Program-made: the position numbers and the translations under genes
The notes under the pieces: generated by a model
What the model was told of the DNA's origin: nothing
Databases searched by the model: none
What the model saw: only the letters and a program-made list of their open reading frames with translations
Assembly: GCF_033807715.1 (NCBI RefSeq)
Contig: NC_084596.1
Span: forward strand, 32,372,879 to 32,436,878
Direction of reading: 5' to 3'
From: Cololabis saira
Taxonomy: Eukaryota > Chordata > Actinopteri > Beloniformes > Belonidae
Length of the DNA: 64,000 bases
Shown here: positions 35,517-47,222 of the stretch, piece by piece
Layout: every line of letters begins with the position of its first letter
Position numbering within the stretch: position 1 is the first letter of the stretch

Positions 35517-36285
35517 GCGGAGGCGTGTGGTAGCTCTTCTTCCCTATCTGCGTATCAGTATTTCAGAAAGCTGTGTGAGATATTTGGCGTCTGCTCACAT
35601 TCATATTTACTTTAAACACAAAAAACAGGGCCTCTCAAAGAAAGAGATTAACAGGATAGTGTGGTCCTCTGGCCTTGGCTGATGAGTAAATATTTTCATC
35701 AGTTATAGTAATATAACCTCAGATAGCTGGCAGGATGTTACACATAACAACAAACTGTGGCTCAGAGCACAGCAGAGTTTGTGTTGTGTCATTGACAATT
35801 TGACTGCTTCTCTTGTTTTATCCATTGTTGTGACATTGAAAAGGTCAATAGGCTTATATACATTTAATGGAATGCATTCCGCAGTTCTGTACTAACAGAT
35901 TGGAAATTATGTTATATAAAGGTATGATAAAGTATTATCTGCTTTCTGCCCGTTTTTAAATTGGCCATGTTTCTGTTTTGGTAGGTAGTTTTTGTTTGTA
36001 CCCAAGAACATCTATACTTCAGCTGGACATCTGAGTCTGTCTCGACTGCACCTCCAGTTTCTTATCTTCAAAGAGCAGCGATGACTTCCTGATTACGAAA
36101 CAGGCGGTCATGTACACAACTCATCGAAACTCAGCTCAGCTCATGGTCATGAAAACCAGGACATCAGAACAATGATAGTAGTATCTTGTGTTCAAGCCAT
36201 CTTGACGGCCAACTTCTCCGTGGGATCGCTGGTATCTCAGACTGCGAGTCAGTAGGAGGATGATACCTCCTACAGCTGCTGCTGC

Positions 36286-36334
36286 TGCTGCTGATGATGA
36301 TCATGATGATGATGATGATGATGATGATGATCAT
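36286..36334 (+). repeat. (TGC)n/(GAT)n trinucleotide repeat
   Basis: A run of GCT units passes into GAT/ATG units with a few TCA interruptions, abutting the left end of the MITE at 36335. Confidence 0.85.
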
Positions 36335-36669
36335 TTAAAGGAGCATGAGGCAAGAATAAGAAATGAAACTCATTAGCGCCACGACAACCGTCGGGGGTAC
36401 TGCAGCCAACAGCGAAGCCGGCACGGGAGAACGGGGAGAACGTGCATGCAGCGTCATGTGACGTCACATCCGCAGGACAGCGCGGGAAATTCAGACTCCG
36501 AATTGCAGCACATTTTGCAGCACACAGCCTGTTCAAGGCAACGGAGAGATACACTAGAGGGCTCATTCGTTTTGGTTTGGAACGCTTCATCTGACATTAC
36601 TAGAAAACTTAAAACGTATACGAATCTTTTTCATAAATCCTGCCTCAATCCTGCCTCAAGCTCCTTTAA
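36335..36669. mobile_element. TTAA-flanked MITE, copy 2 (inverted)
   Basis: It starts TTAAAGGAGCATGAGGCA and ends GCCTCAAGCTCCTTTAA, and matches copy 1 (20890-21205) along its length in reverse orientation. Its right tail holds a small duplication of 'aatcctgcctca'. The terminal ~75 bp are present again at 38122-38194. Confidence 0.8.
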
Positions 36670-38194
36670 TCTGACATTATTTTTTTATTTTTTTTTTAAT
36701 ATATTTTTATCCCGGTTTTTTCCCATTTTTACCACCCCGTGCTCCTACCTAAGTGACAGTCCAGGGGCCTCATCTATAAAGCTTGCTTGCGCAGAAAAAG
36801 CGCCTGAAAGTTGCGGAAGCCGCCTTCTACGCAAAGTCTCGGATCTAAAAAGAAAAAACTAACCGAAAAATCTGCGTATCTTTACGGCAACTCGGACCCT
36901 CCCGTAAGAATTTACTTAAGACACGGGGAACTGGCGACGCAGGCTGTGAGGTGGTGAAATGAAGCCAGATTCATGTCATACTCTTAGTAATGTCATCACA
37001 TATCACAACATATATATGACTTATAATAAAATAGTGCTGATAACGGAGCAGGCGGCGAGGGGGGGGGGGGGGGAGGGGGGGGCTGCCGCTCCGAGCCCAC
37101 TACTCCACGCCGAAGAGGAAAAAAGAAAGTGTTCTGATTAAAATAAGGAAAGTTGGACTATATAACAATTGCGTTCATAAGGATAAAGTTTAAAAAAAAA
37201 TAAAAATTAAAGAAATAGTCTCTTCTCCCCGTGTGTGTCTGCCTGTCATGCACGGGTACATGCGCTCATGTTGTTACAGCCGGAATTATGGTTCTGCGTC
37301 ACACCAACGCAGAGCCCACGCCGTAGGGTCCGGCGTACGGTGCGCGTCGCCGCGTACCCTACGCCGTAGGCTCTGCGTTGGTGTGACGCGGAACCATAAA
37401 TCAGCCTAGAGCAGCTCTGAGGGGAGACGGGAGGGAGGAGGGGGAGCGGGGGCTGCCGGGACGCCGTCCCGAGTGTCTGGATGATTTGCTGATCCTACCG
37501 TTAGTTTTTAAACTGTAAAAAGTGGGGGGGACAAATACATAATTTTGAAAAGACGGGGGGGACATGTCCCCCCTGTTGCGCCGGGGAACTCACGGCGTTT
37601 AGCGCAGCAACGGCGTGCTGCCACTCACTCGCTTTATTTTATTGTATAGCCTACTATTTATATACTTATTCTAACTTTTACTGTGACCACCAAATAATGT
37701 GGTTTTCCTGTCCTCCACATCATATCTAGGTCTCCGTGAAAGTCAGTGTCACGGTGGCTGCTACTTCTCATTCATTCTGACGCCAAACTATGGATCTGCG
37801 CCAAACAGGCTGCAGAAAGCCACTGCGCATGCTCAGCAGGCTCATCCATATGCATTTCTGGGCGTGATAGGAGGCGGATTCAGCTACGCAACCTTCCAGC
37901 TGGACTGCGTGGAAGTCTGCGTGCACATGGTTTTATTGATCCGGATTTTTTTTTGCGCACGGCATTTTCGGCTTTTGAGAGTACGTGCACTTTTAGTATG
38001 AATCCTACGCACTCCATTTTAAATGAGGCCCCTGGGCATTGCCATCCTCTACCAACCCCGGGAGGGCCCTGCACTGAGCTCAGGTCTCCTCCTTAACCTG
38101 AGGAGTGAGCAGGCCAAAATGATCTGACATTATTACTAGAAAACTTAAAACGTATAGGCATTTTTTTCATAAATCCTGCCTCATGCTCCTTTAA
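36670..38194. mobile_element. nested insertion inside a duplicated MITE end
   Basis: A 13-bp phrase ATCTGACATTATT occurs at about 36669 and again at 38122, where it continues as a second MITE terminus up to TTAA at 38194. What lies between looks inserted. It begins with a T-rich tract, the complement of a poly(A) tail, so a retroposed piece in minus orientation is likely. Inside it is a further element bounded by CCAGGGGCCTCAT (36761) and its inverted ATGAGGCCCCTGG (ending about 38035), and inside that the palindromic MITE at 37283-37406. A G-rich run is at 37059-37082. None of the open frames here looks real. Confidence 0.55.
37283..37406. mobile_element. GC-rich palindromic MITE, copy A
   Basis: A near-perfect inverted repeat: arms 'atggttctgcgtcacaccaa' and 'ttggtgtgacgcggaaccat', with 'acgcagagcc-acgccgtagg' on both sides of a short CpG-rich centre. 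Three other copies lie at 49018-49157, 56377-56515 and 58748-58852. Confidence 0.8.
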
Positions 38195-38924
38195 GGACCA
38201 TTTAAGTTACTTGCAAAACGCAGCAGCTCCCATGACTCAACTGTTGCCATGTTGCAAACTAATAACTGTAACAGTTATGATTTTTACACATTTTCATGAA
38301 ACTTCAAACTTAATTTTTCTCCAAACTGGAAGTACTGTATGTTTAAAATCCTGCTGGTAAACACGATTTTGTCAAATGTGTAACTTGATGAGATGAGAAT
38401 ATTACACGCTTTAATTTGACAGCATGTGAATACTGTCCTTGAAATTACCATTGTCATGTAAAAAAATAAAGTATAATTTATTTCAAATCACATTTTTTTT
38501 GTTTTGTTTGTTTTGTTTTCCCATATCAGGACACCACAAAACGTTTAGTTTAAAATTAAAGTGCATTACAAATTAAATGTAATGTTAATAAGTAAATTAT
38601 TATTATCATTTATAAGTACGACCTCAAAGCTTCTTTAAGAATTAAAAAGAAAACAAATGAGCAGGTCCTTTCAATCATATAATTGAGTAGGCTATCAGCA
38701 TGTGTAACGACCTCTGTAAAGAAAAGCATCCGTTTGTGTTACTACAATACCAAAAAGGAAAGACATCAGTGAAGATCTTAGAGAAAACCCTTTTTACCTC
38801 TCAGTTCTCCAGCTAATGAATAATGACTACTAATAATCTTATCTTTTGTACCTTTGACGTTGATGGGAGTCTCTCCTCTCTCTGTTCTTCATCCTCTCTT
38901 TCTGATCTCCTTTCTCCTGCTCTA
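38195..38924. other. no gene recognised
   Basis: AT-rich, without recognisable exons or repeat ends. Confidence 0.45.
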
Positions 38925-39152
38925 CCCGGATGGCATTCGGCCGGAGGGCCCCCATTTATGATCCAGGTCCTGCTCAAGGTTTCTTCTTCCTTGCCATGTT
39001 TGGCTTTAAGGTTTTTCCCCCACTAGGGGAGTTTTTACCTGCCATTGTTTATGTAATAATTGCTCGGGGGTCATGTTCTGGGTCTCCTAGAGGCGCCTAG
39101 AGACAACTTGTATTGTGATAGATGCTATATAAATAACATTTAATTGAATTGG
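38925..39152 (+). mobile_element. LINE 3' tail
   Basis: Shares 'ctaggggagtttttacctgc', 'cattgtttatgtaata', 'gctcgggggtcatgttctgg' and 'gctatataaata' landmarks with the tail at 22480-22733. It ends in a short ATTGAATT stub. Confidence 0.65.
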
Positions 39153-39465
39153 GGTAGGTGGAGAGATAAGTATCTCGGAGTCTTGTTTACGAGTCAGGGA
39201 AAGATGAAGCGAGAGATTGACAGACGGATCGGTGCAGCATCCGCAGTTATGCGGTCTGTGTACCGGAGCGTTGTGGTGAAGAAGGAGCTGAGTCAAACGG
39301 CGAAGCTCTCGATTTACCGGTCAATCTGCGCTCGCACCCTCACTTATGAACTCTGTGTAATGACCATAGATCGCGGATACCAGCGGCCGAAATGAGTTTC
39401 CTCGGCCAAGTGCCTGGGCGGTCCTTAGAGGTCAGTCACTTGGGAGGAGCTCGGAGTGGAGCCAC
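39144..39465 (+). mobile_element. LINE reverse-transcriptase C-terminal fragment
   Basis: The frame reads KYLGVLFTSQGKMKREIDRR, then IGAASAVMRSVYRSVVVKKE and LSIYRSI, the stretch after the catalytic domain of fish LINE ORF2 proteins. It loses the frame at the expected 'TLTYGHELW' block (here TLTYELCV) and then decays. It is a dead fragment with no upstream catalytic YADD region in the window. Confidence 0.7.
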
Positions 39466-41506
39466 ATTTACACATAATTCAAATATTCCTCTATTCTAAA
39501 TATCACTCACACCGGAAAAGCTGTTGTCAATCTTCCCAGGAATGATGTTTCAAAATATTCCCCAAAAGAAGCAATCTATGTACTGCTCTGAAAGCTCTAG
39601 AAAGACTCTAGATATCTCAGTTAGCATGCTAGGTGTTCACATTTATGACAAACAATAATAAAAAGACTACTAAGTATGGCCTGTTTGGGTTGCCAGCAGA
39701 GAGCTTCCTTTTTTCTTAAAAGGACACTTAGGTCAACAAAGTTGCACCTGAACAAACACGAGACTTCTGTAGAAATGTGTTTTGGATAAGTGGAACCAAA
39801 GTTGAGGTTGTTTGGTTGTAATAAACATCGCTGAGTATGGTGAAAATCAACACAAACCAGGCATCTTGTTATTCATCTGAGGATTTATTTAACCAGTCTG
39901 AAAATCTGGAAAGCACTAGGTTATATTTTTATTATGTTCTCATAGGTAATATCATGGGAATAAAAGAGCAAGTTTTCTGCACAAATTGTTACTCTAGGGA
40001 TTCTTGGGGATGATGGATCCATCTATCCAGGATATCACCGTTAATCAAGGTCTAAACAAGATTTAGTTCGGGCAGGAAAGACGTAATGCCTCTTTCTCAG
40101 AGGGATTACAGCTTAAGTTACATTCGTCAATTGACAGCAAAGGTACAGGAAACACAGCGATCCGGACAGCAGGTTGTTACTGTAATTAGAAGATGGATGG
40201 TGTCCGTGTCTCCATTGACCTGGTGAATTTATAGCCAGGCCTGTTTGTTAAGGTTAAACCTGCTCTGATCTCTTCGCCTCAAAGTGACTCCATAATGCTG
40301 GATGCAAACAACACGAACCAAAATCCCACGTAAAAAGCTTACACCTAGGAGATTCTTAAATTAGCGGTTTAGATTTCGTAAACCCTGTTCTCTTAAATCC
40401 TAAGTCATTCAATAAAAATTAGTTTGTTCCCTCATTTACAAACAAACAAGAGCACATAAGAAGCATGATACCCTGTGACTGGTAAATTAATATTTATATG
40501 AAACTTCAACTTTGGGTTACAAAGATTACAAAAATTGTATAATTAATAAAAAAATATATATGCTTTGTGCTCTAAATGAAGCGTGCACGTTTGACTTGAC
40601 GTAAAGTTATTTGATTTGTTTAATCTGTGTCGCAGTCATGCTGGTGTTTCTGACCAAAAATGTTAAAGATATTATTTGAGCAGGTCTAACAGCATTTTGT
40701 TGCTGTTATATTCTGAATCATTTTTATTTGGTCTGAAATCTAATTTAGTCCGCATTTTGAATTCACCATGAGAATTTCAATATTTTCATGCTGATTTGGA
40801 TGGATGCAACATGGATAATAGATTTAACAGTTTTTGATTCAATTTTGGACAAAAATTCTTGATTTAGATTTTGTTTTTCACAATAAAATGTTCAATATGC
40901 TACAATGTGTAAATATTCTGATCATTGTTGTGTTTATGATGTTATAACCTCCCACTTCAGTGCTACAGACAGCGCTACTTACGACTGCCACTTGAACAAG
41001 CCTCAGAGTACAATGATTTTCTTTTTAAGCATTTGAAGTTTTAGTCTCTCACACTTACAATCAACCTGATGGCACAAATGCAATCTAATATTCATAATTA
41101 TTCTTCATTTTTGTGGAATGACCTAAAAATAAGAATCATGTTTTCAATTCTTTAGCATGAGCATTTTAGACTGTAAGTTGTCATATGTGGTTTTTTGCAT
41201 GTTCAGAGGATCACACACACAGGGTTAAACTTGTCTCTTGACCTTCGAACAGCAGCCCTGCACATGAGCGTTGTAATCAGAATCATATCTTATTCTGGAT
41301 AAAGTGGAAATATTTAATCAGTCTCAGGAGTCATTTTTGAGATAGTTTAGGCATCTGGCTAAGATGGGGGGAGAAGCATGTCCGACCAAGAGGAGACCCC
41401 AGGGCAGAGCCAGGCAGGCTATGCTGCAGAAATGACATCTATTTGCTGGCTGGGAAACACAATATTCTCCTATAAGGACTAGATGAGATGACTGAGGTCC
41501 CTTCAG

Positions 41507-41590
41507 ATGGATGGATGGATGGATGGATGGATGGATGGATGGATGGATGGATGGATGGATGGATGGATGGATGGATGGATGGATGGATGG
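41507..41590 (+). repeat. (GGAT)n microsatellite
   Basis: About 20 GGAT units. Frames encoding Ser-Ile-His-Pro repeats on the minus strand are products of this tract. Confidence 0.95.
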
Positions 41591-42999
41591 AGCAGCATTT
41601 GTGCCACGAGACACCTCATTTCCCAACTTACTTTGAAGTTTCATTGTTGATGTGTCGGTGTGTGTGATACAGAACACTTTTGTGTTGATGCTTCAAATCA
41701 TTCATGCAGATTTTTGTACAGAGGATTCATTTTACTCCCAGTCATCGCACAGAAAAGTGCTTGACAAAGGAAATGTTGTTACTGTTCATCCTGATCCACA
41801 TCCCAGTTAAGTAAGACATTATGATACTGATGAGTATAATGGAATATGAAGGCTTGAAAGGTGGATGAAGTAGTGGTGGGGAGTTGGTTTTGAAACAAAA
41901 TATGGACTGATGCTCCTCTAATGCAGTGGTGGGCAACGTTTTTCTCATAGGACCATATTCTCACAGTTAAAGTTGGCAAAGGGCAAGACATCCCATGATT
42001 TGATTAAAAAATGGACTCAAGAGTCACTTTTGAGTTACTTTTGAGTCTGTTCTCTCCTCACCCCCTTTCCTCTCAGCATACAATCCTCTCTTTACCAATA
42101 AAGTCCATTAAGGCCACATAATAAAAAAAATGCTGCCAGTTAGCATCTTGTACTTGTTAAAAACATAGACTTAAAAAAAGAGAAGAAGAAAAAGCTCAAA
42201 GCAGGTTATAATCAAGCTTTCCTGTGCACCTGATTTACACTGATGAAGGTTCAGAGGAGCTGGGCATCTCAACAACTCGGCAGGCTAAGTTTATTTGCAA
42301 TGCACACTTCATGGATTGAAGAGAGTTTAAAAACTAACCTGTGATGGAAAGGAATAATCCAGTCAAGTTTATATTCTAGTGGACAGATAAATACATTAAA
42401 ACATTTATATACTAGGTTGCATTCAGTGGGCTTAAATGTCTGTAGAATGCAGTCTGTGTTGATTTAGTGGCCATCTAACAACATAAAACTGTACTGAATC
42501 CAGGTTTGTTCAGCTCCCCACCGACTCTTTGCTTTCCTGCACAGCTGAACAGGGATTCAGATGCATTCTTCACCTCTGTTGTTTGGTTACATCTCTTAGC
42601 ATTCGTCTGAGCACACCTACCAGCACACCAGGCATAAAAAAAAACATTCAAAGAAGTGCAGGCCCACGCTGTAAGCTTGGTGAGCACAAACTGTCAGATT
42701 AAGAGGTCTGAGAGGATGATCCAGCCAACATTCAGTCGGATTTCTGGCAAATTACCACCAAGCACGTTTAGGTCAACCGTTTAGCACCCTGTGGAGTGCA
42801 ATATTTCTGACACTCAAACTAGGCATCTGGAGAAGAAGAAAAAAATACTGATCTGTGGGATTGTTGAAGTCTATGACCAGCAGCTTGCCGCTTCTCTGCA
42901 TGGTGCCCCAGAGCAACGAAGGAGGGGTTGACCATTTTGCCACTGGAAAAAGAAGCTAAGCATTTAGGTGTCTTAACTGTGGCCTAAAGTGCTAACAAG

Positions 43000-43005
43000 G
43001 GATTA
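43000..43005 (-). promoter_or_regulatory. possible CRX/OTX-type site upstream of samd7
   Basis: GGATTA (TAATCC on the minus strand), the core recognised by photoreceptor homeodomain factors CRX and OTX2, lies about 210 bp before the inferred start. Mammalian Samd7 is known to be controlled by Crx. A 6-bp match alone is weak. Confidence 0.25.
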
Positions 43006-43181
43006 GTGAGGTAAACGTTGAAAGAGGTTTAGCACTCCATGCTTAAGACCAGTGCTGCTTCAGTAATTACACATCAGTTGCAAGGTGCAGCAAGCGGTTG
43101 GATGGGAGATCATAGTGATGTCAGGGCAGGGAGGGCTTACCACAGGAGATAAGGCCAGCTAATGGAGATGAAATGAATCGG

Positions 43182-43388
43182 TATTTAAAAGGTCTTTTTT
43201 AGTTAAGGCACTTGTCTGGCAGCAGACCAGTTGGCAGGTCAGCGGGATGCTGTTTAGCTGGAAGTGAAGGAGGAACAGTCTTCACAGGTTCTGCTGGATT
43301 TCACAAAGCGTTGTATACTTCTCTTGTTCTTATCTGAACTGAGGAAAGAAGACAACTCCATCTTCTTCTCACCGGCGCAAACTCGAAG
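43182..43388 (+). promoter_or_regulatory. TATA-like box and non-coding first exon, probably samd7
   Basis: TATTTAAAA at 43182-43190, then about 170 nt of leader ending in a strong donor (CTCGAAG|gtaagt) at 43388. No ATG frame continues through the donor. The next plus-strand exons are those of samd7 from 47.2 kb. This assigns the exon to samd7 by position only, with a first intron of about 3.8 kb. Confidence 0.5.
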
Positions 43389-44835
43389 GTAAGTCAATTA
43401 AAATCTCCACTTTTGGTTTTTGGTGTTTATTTGTTTTGTTTACTGCTCTTTTTTTCGTCTCCTACTTTTTTTTTCATTGTAATCCTATGTTATTTGTGCC
43501 TGGTTTCGCTATGCTTTTGCTTGCTGCAAAAACTCACAAAATGATAACCTTTTATTTAAATGGGTGCATTTTATGTTTTTGCTTTAGATTTTTAATGCAA
43601 CAACAAAAAAAATTGCTTTTTATTCATGTTTTAAAGTAAACAATGAAAAAACATATACTAATAAAAGTTACTGATGCATCCGGAAGTGATTAATCTGAAG
43701 GCTGGTGTGATTATAAGAGAAGATAAAAATCCTCATAATTAACTTAATAATTAGACCAGATTCTGCAAATAGTATGGCTAGTATATGTAGTATAATAACA
43801 ATGATGGTGAAGAAAGGGCACATTTTCATACAACATTTGTCATGTGAGCTTGTGTGTACACGTGTTAAACTAATATTACCTTCTGCTTGCCACTAATTGC
43901 ACAAGTCTCAAGAAATGTAATCTTCATGCAACTGGCCGAATTTGAATGGCTTTAGCTAGTGTGTGTTGTGTTAGGGATTAGGAAGGGCTAGACACTGCTT
44001 CTGTCTTGTCTGATATGACCTCCTAAGGGCTCCATCTAAGTTGTCAGCAATTTTTCCCTTTAATTCATTCTCATAATGAGATTAACCAGGCAACTGCAAA
44101 TCCAAAGAGCCCAATCCCTGGATTTGGCAGCTGCGGTGTGGCCTCTGCTCGCTGACCAAATACAACAGGGGTTGGCTGTCGGCTAACCTTTGGTAACAGT
44201 TTCACTCACAATATGCCAGAGCTACTGAAAACACACATCTGATTCATAACTAGCAGGGAGAGGAGATGTTTGAACTGTGTTTTAGCAAAAAAAAACAAAA
44301 AAAGACGTCATCTACATTCAAAAGACTTAAAATTGTGAGCAGGCTGAAACAGGACTGAAACAAACTGCAAAAAGTTATCTTTTCAAAGATAAGGTGGAAG
44401 TTTGTGTCACTCAAGTTAGTTTATTGTCACTCAAATTGGCTAAAAAACTTTTGTATTTGTCGGGTACTGCAATGACATTTTTTATGCCTGAAATTATTTC
44501 TTAAATTGTGGTATAGCAGTCCTGACACAAATTGTATTGAAATTCAAAATTGAAAAACATCAGCAAATATTACACATGTTGACTCTGGAAATGTTTATAT
44601 TTATGCATCTTTGTGTAAATTATGTTGCACAGAATTGAAGGGGATCATTTTTATACGGGCATAATTGTGACTTGCAATATTAGCATGCATTACAAAAAAA
44701 AGCGATTTCACATGGATGTTGCCAAAAAACAAAAGCAGAAGTCAAAAATACTATTTCATTTTCAACAGTTTGAAAATCTTTTTTCACATTTCATCTGAGA
44801 ATATTTTACATGGAGATATGAAAAGACTTGCAATG

Positions 44836-44921
44836 ATGGATGGATGGATGGATGGATGGATGGATGGATGGATGGATGGATGGATGGATGGATGGATGGA
44901 TGGATGGATGGATGGATGGAT
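44836..44921 (+). repeat. (GGAT)n microsatellite
   Basis: About 21 GGAT units in samd7 intron 1. The Met-Asp-Gly-Trp repeats in the overlapping frame are an artefact. Confidence 0.95.
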
Positions 44922-44936
44922 GCAAAATGAGTCACT

Positions 44937-44939
44937 TAC

Positions 44940-45038
<99 letters not shown>
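44937..45038 (+). repeat. (TTAG)n microsatellite
   Basis: About 25 TTAG units, 16 bp after the GGAT tract. The unit is not the vertebrate telomere hexamer. Confidence 0.95.
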
Positions 45039-47222
45039 ATTTGTCCACAAGTGGAGATTTGTCTTTTGTCTCATAATACAAAAACAACAGTAACATGACA
45101 CAGCAACAAACACTTAACATTTACACGCAAAACATCTTAGTGGCAAAAAAGGAGGAACAACAAAGGCATGTACATAAAAGACAGGTCTACCGAGACGTGC
45201 CCTCATTCAGTGCCTTAATGGCGTTGGGAATAAATGAGTTTATCTCTCTTGCCTTAAATAAAAGCTTTGAGAGCTTTTGTTTTTCTAATACCTGATGAGA
45301 ACGACACTTCTGCTAACAAAAGCCATTGTTTACTCTTTAATTATTTGTCCGAACACATGCTGAGCACTCCTTTACTAAAGCACAGTTTGTAGATTTGGAT
45401 CAAGATTATGTTACTCAGCTGACGTGTTGACTAATTTACTATAATGTGATGGAACTGTTAAATCTGTCAGCTGCTCAGCAACGGAAATTTTAAACCTATA
45501 AGACCTAATCATGTTGTGATTGTTCAAACTCCCACCTACACATGTATGTAAAGGGGATAAAGTTACAAGACCCAAGGGTCAAAGCTTAGTGACCTTTTGA
45601 GCATTAAAGTGATGAAAAACTTTGAAAAACATTCCTTGTCCTTCGCTGATGTTAGCTGTTGGGAGCCGAAGGGTGCATGTGTTTGCGGCACATAGCTCCA
45701 CATAAACCGATTGCATCCCCAGATTTATTCCCAAGGTGTTTTTAGGACATCCTGGGAGCTAATGGAGACTAATAGGCTTAGCACTTAGAGGTGTATTGTC
45801 CGCGATGCTTACTGGCAAGGTTTGCTGAGGGTAAAACTCTAAACGTGCGGATTACTTCCAACACATCCCTTTAAAGTGCTGTATAGCCAGGACTTAGCTA
45901 ATAGGATCCTGGGGGTAGTGGGGGCCTGAGAAGGTGGGGATGGTCGGGAAGGTCAGCAGATGTATGCAGCAGACTGTTGCAGGACTAACAGGAGGATTAC
46001 ACCCTTCAGATTACATGGGTCTCAGAAGGAACCTCAGGGGCAAGGCCTCGGGGCAAATCTCATGCCAGCATTTGTCTGGGAAAGGAGCGGCAGAAATTTT
46101 ACAAAGTTTATCCCTGAACCCTACACTGTCAAACGTGCATCAATCAGATTCTGTTTCAATCTGCAAATACGATGATCCATACAAAGAGGAGGCTGGTGAA
46201 ATTCTGTGTGGTTTGCATTCATATTTTTGCAGCCAGATGCATTTTGCAGGCTGGACTTGGATTAGCAGAATTGGATTATTGTTTCGTTTACAGTATCATA
46301 TTTTGTAATGGGATTTCCGCAGAGTAGAAGGCTAATTGGAGCGGCCTAAGTCGGTTGTATTTCTGCACACAAGCTGTTGGCTCAGCAAAGAACAATGCAG
46401 CCATTTGAGTATTTTGTGCATGTATGTGTGTGTGCATGTACACAAGTGTGTTTTTATTGTACTTTTTTGCCCTTGCTTGTAAAGATTGAAAAATATGTGA
46501 GGGGAAAAAAAATAATCTGCAAGATTACTATTCAGCTGGTCTTTAGATGAGGGCAGGATTTGGATTTAAAGGTTTAGGTTTGTTTTTGATGACTGTCGAG
46601 GTTGCAGTAAAGGCAGGTTTAACATTGATAATGCTGCAGAGCTGAAAAAGATGAGAATGTCGGAGGCTGTATTTAGCTATCTATGTGCAAGAATTATCCA
46701 CGGGGAGGTCCTTCCATAGTTTCAAAAGGCTATACTCTTCATCAATTAAAAACACCATCATTATCAAAAATCTGTATTGTTCTGCATACAGCTACAAAAA
46801 TGACTATGTTGCTTTGTGAAAATACTTCCGTGTGTTTTTCTCCTGTATATTATCTATTATTATCTAGATAGTATACACATGCATGACGCAGATTAATCAC
46901 CCCTCTCATGTCCTGTAACTTGCAGTTAAGGCCATCAGTTATGTTAAGTGCGATGGGTAACTGCTGCACCCTGGTGGTGAGAAGAAGAAATTACAAAAAT
47001 CCCTACAGATTGCATTCCCTAGTCTTGATTTTCCCAACAACTCATGCTACACAGCATCTGCCATTTCTTATAGACTGTTATTTAATTGAAATTCACAGGA
47101 GCAACTTTCAAGAACTATTTGAACAATTGGCTGTCAAATGTTCCAGTTTGGGAGAATTCCCTTTATTGATCTGCCTTTCTGTACCATTCACATGAAGGTG
47201 AAAGGCAGTCTGTCTGTCTGTA

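Larger units (their letters stand above)
39466..43181. other. gene-poor stretch upstream of samd7
   Basis: No exon was recognised. It holds one GGAT tract (41507-41590). The phrase 'gcagtggtgggcaacgttttt' at 41926 resembles one end of a hAT MITE, but no matching right end was found. Confidence 0.5.

Noticed and set aside
44937..45038. Interstitial telomere repeat
   Set aside because: The unit is TTAG, not TTAGGG.
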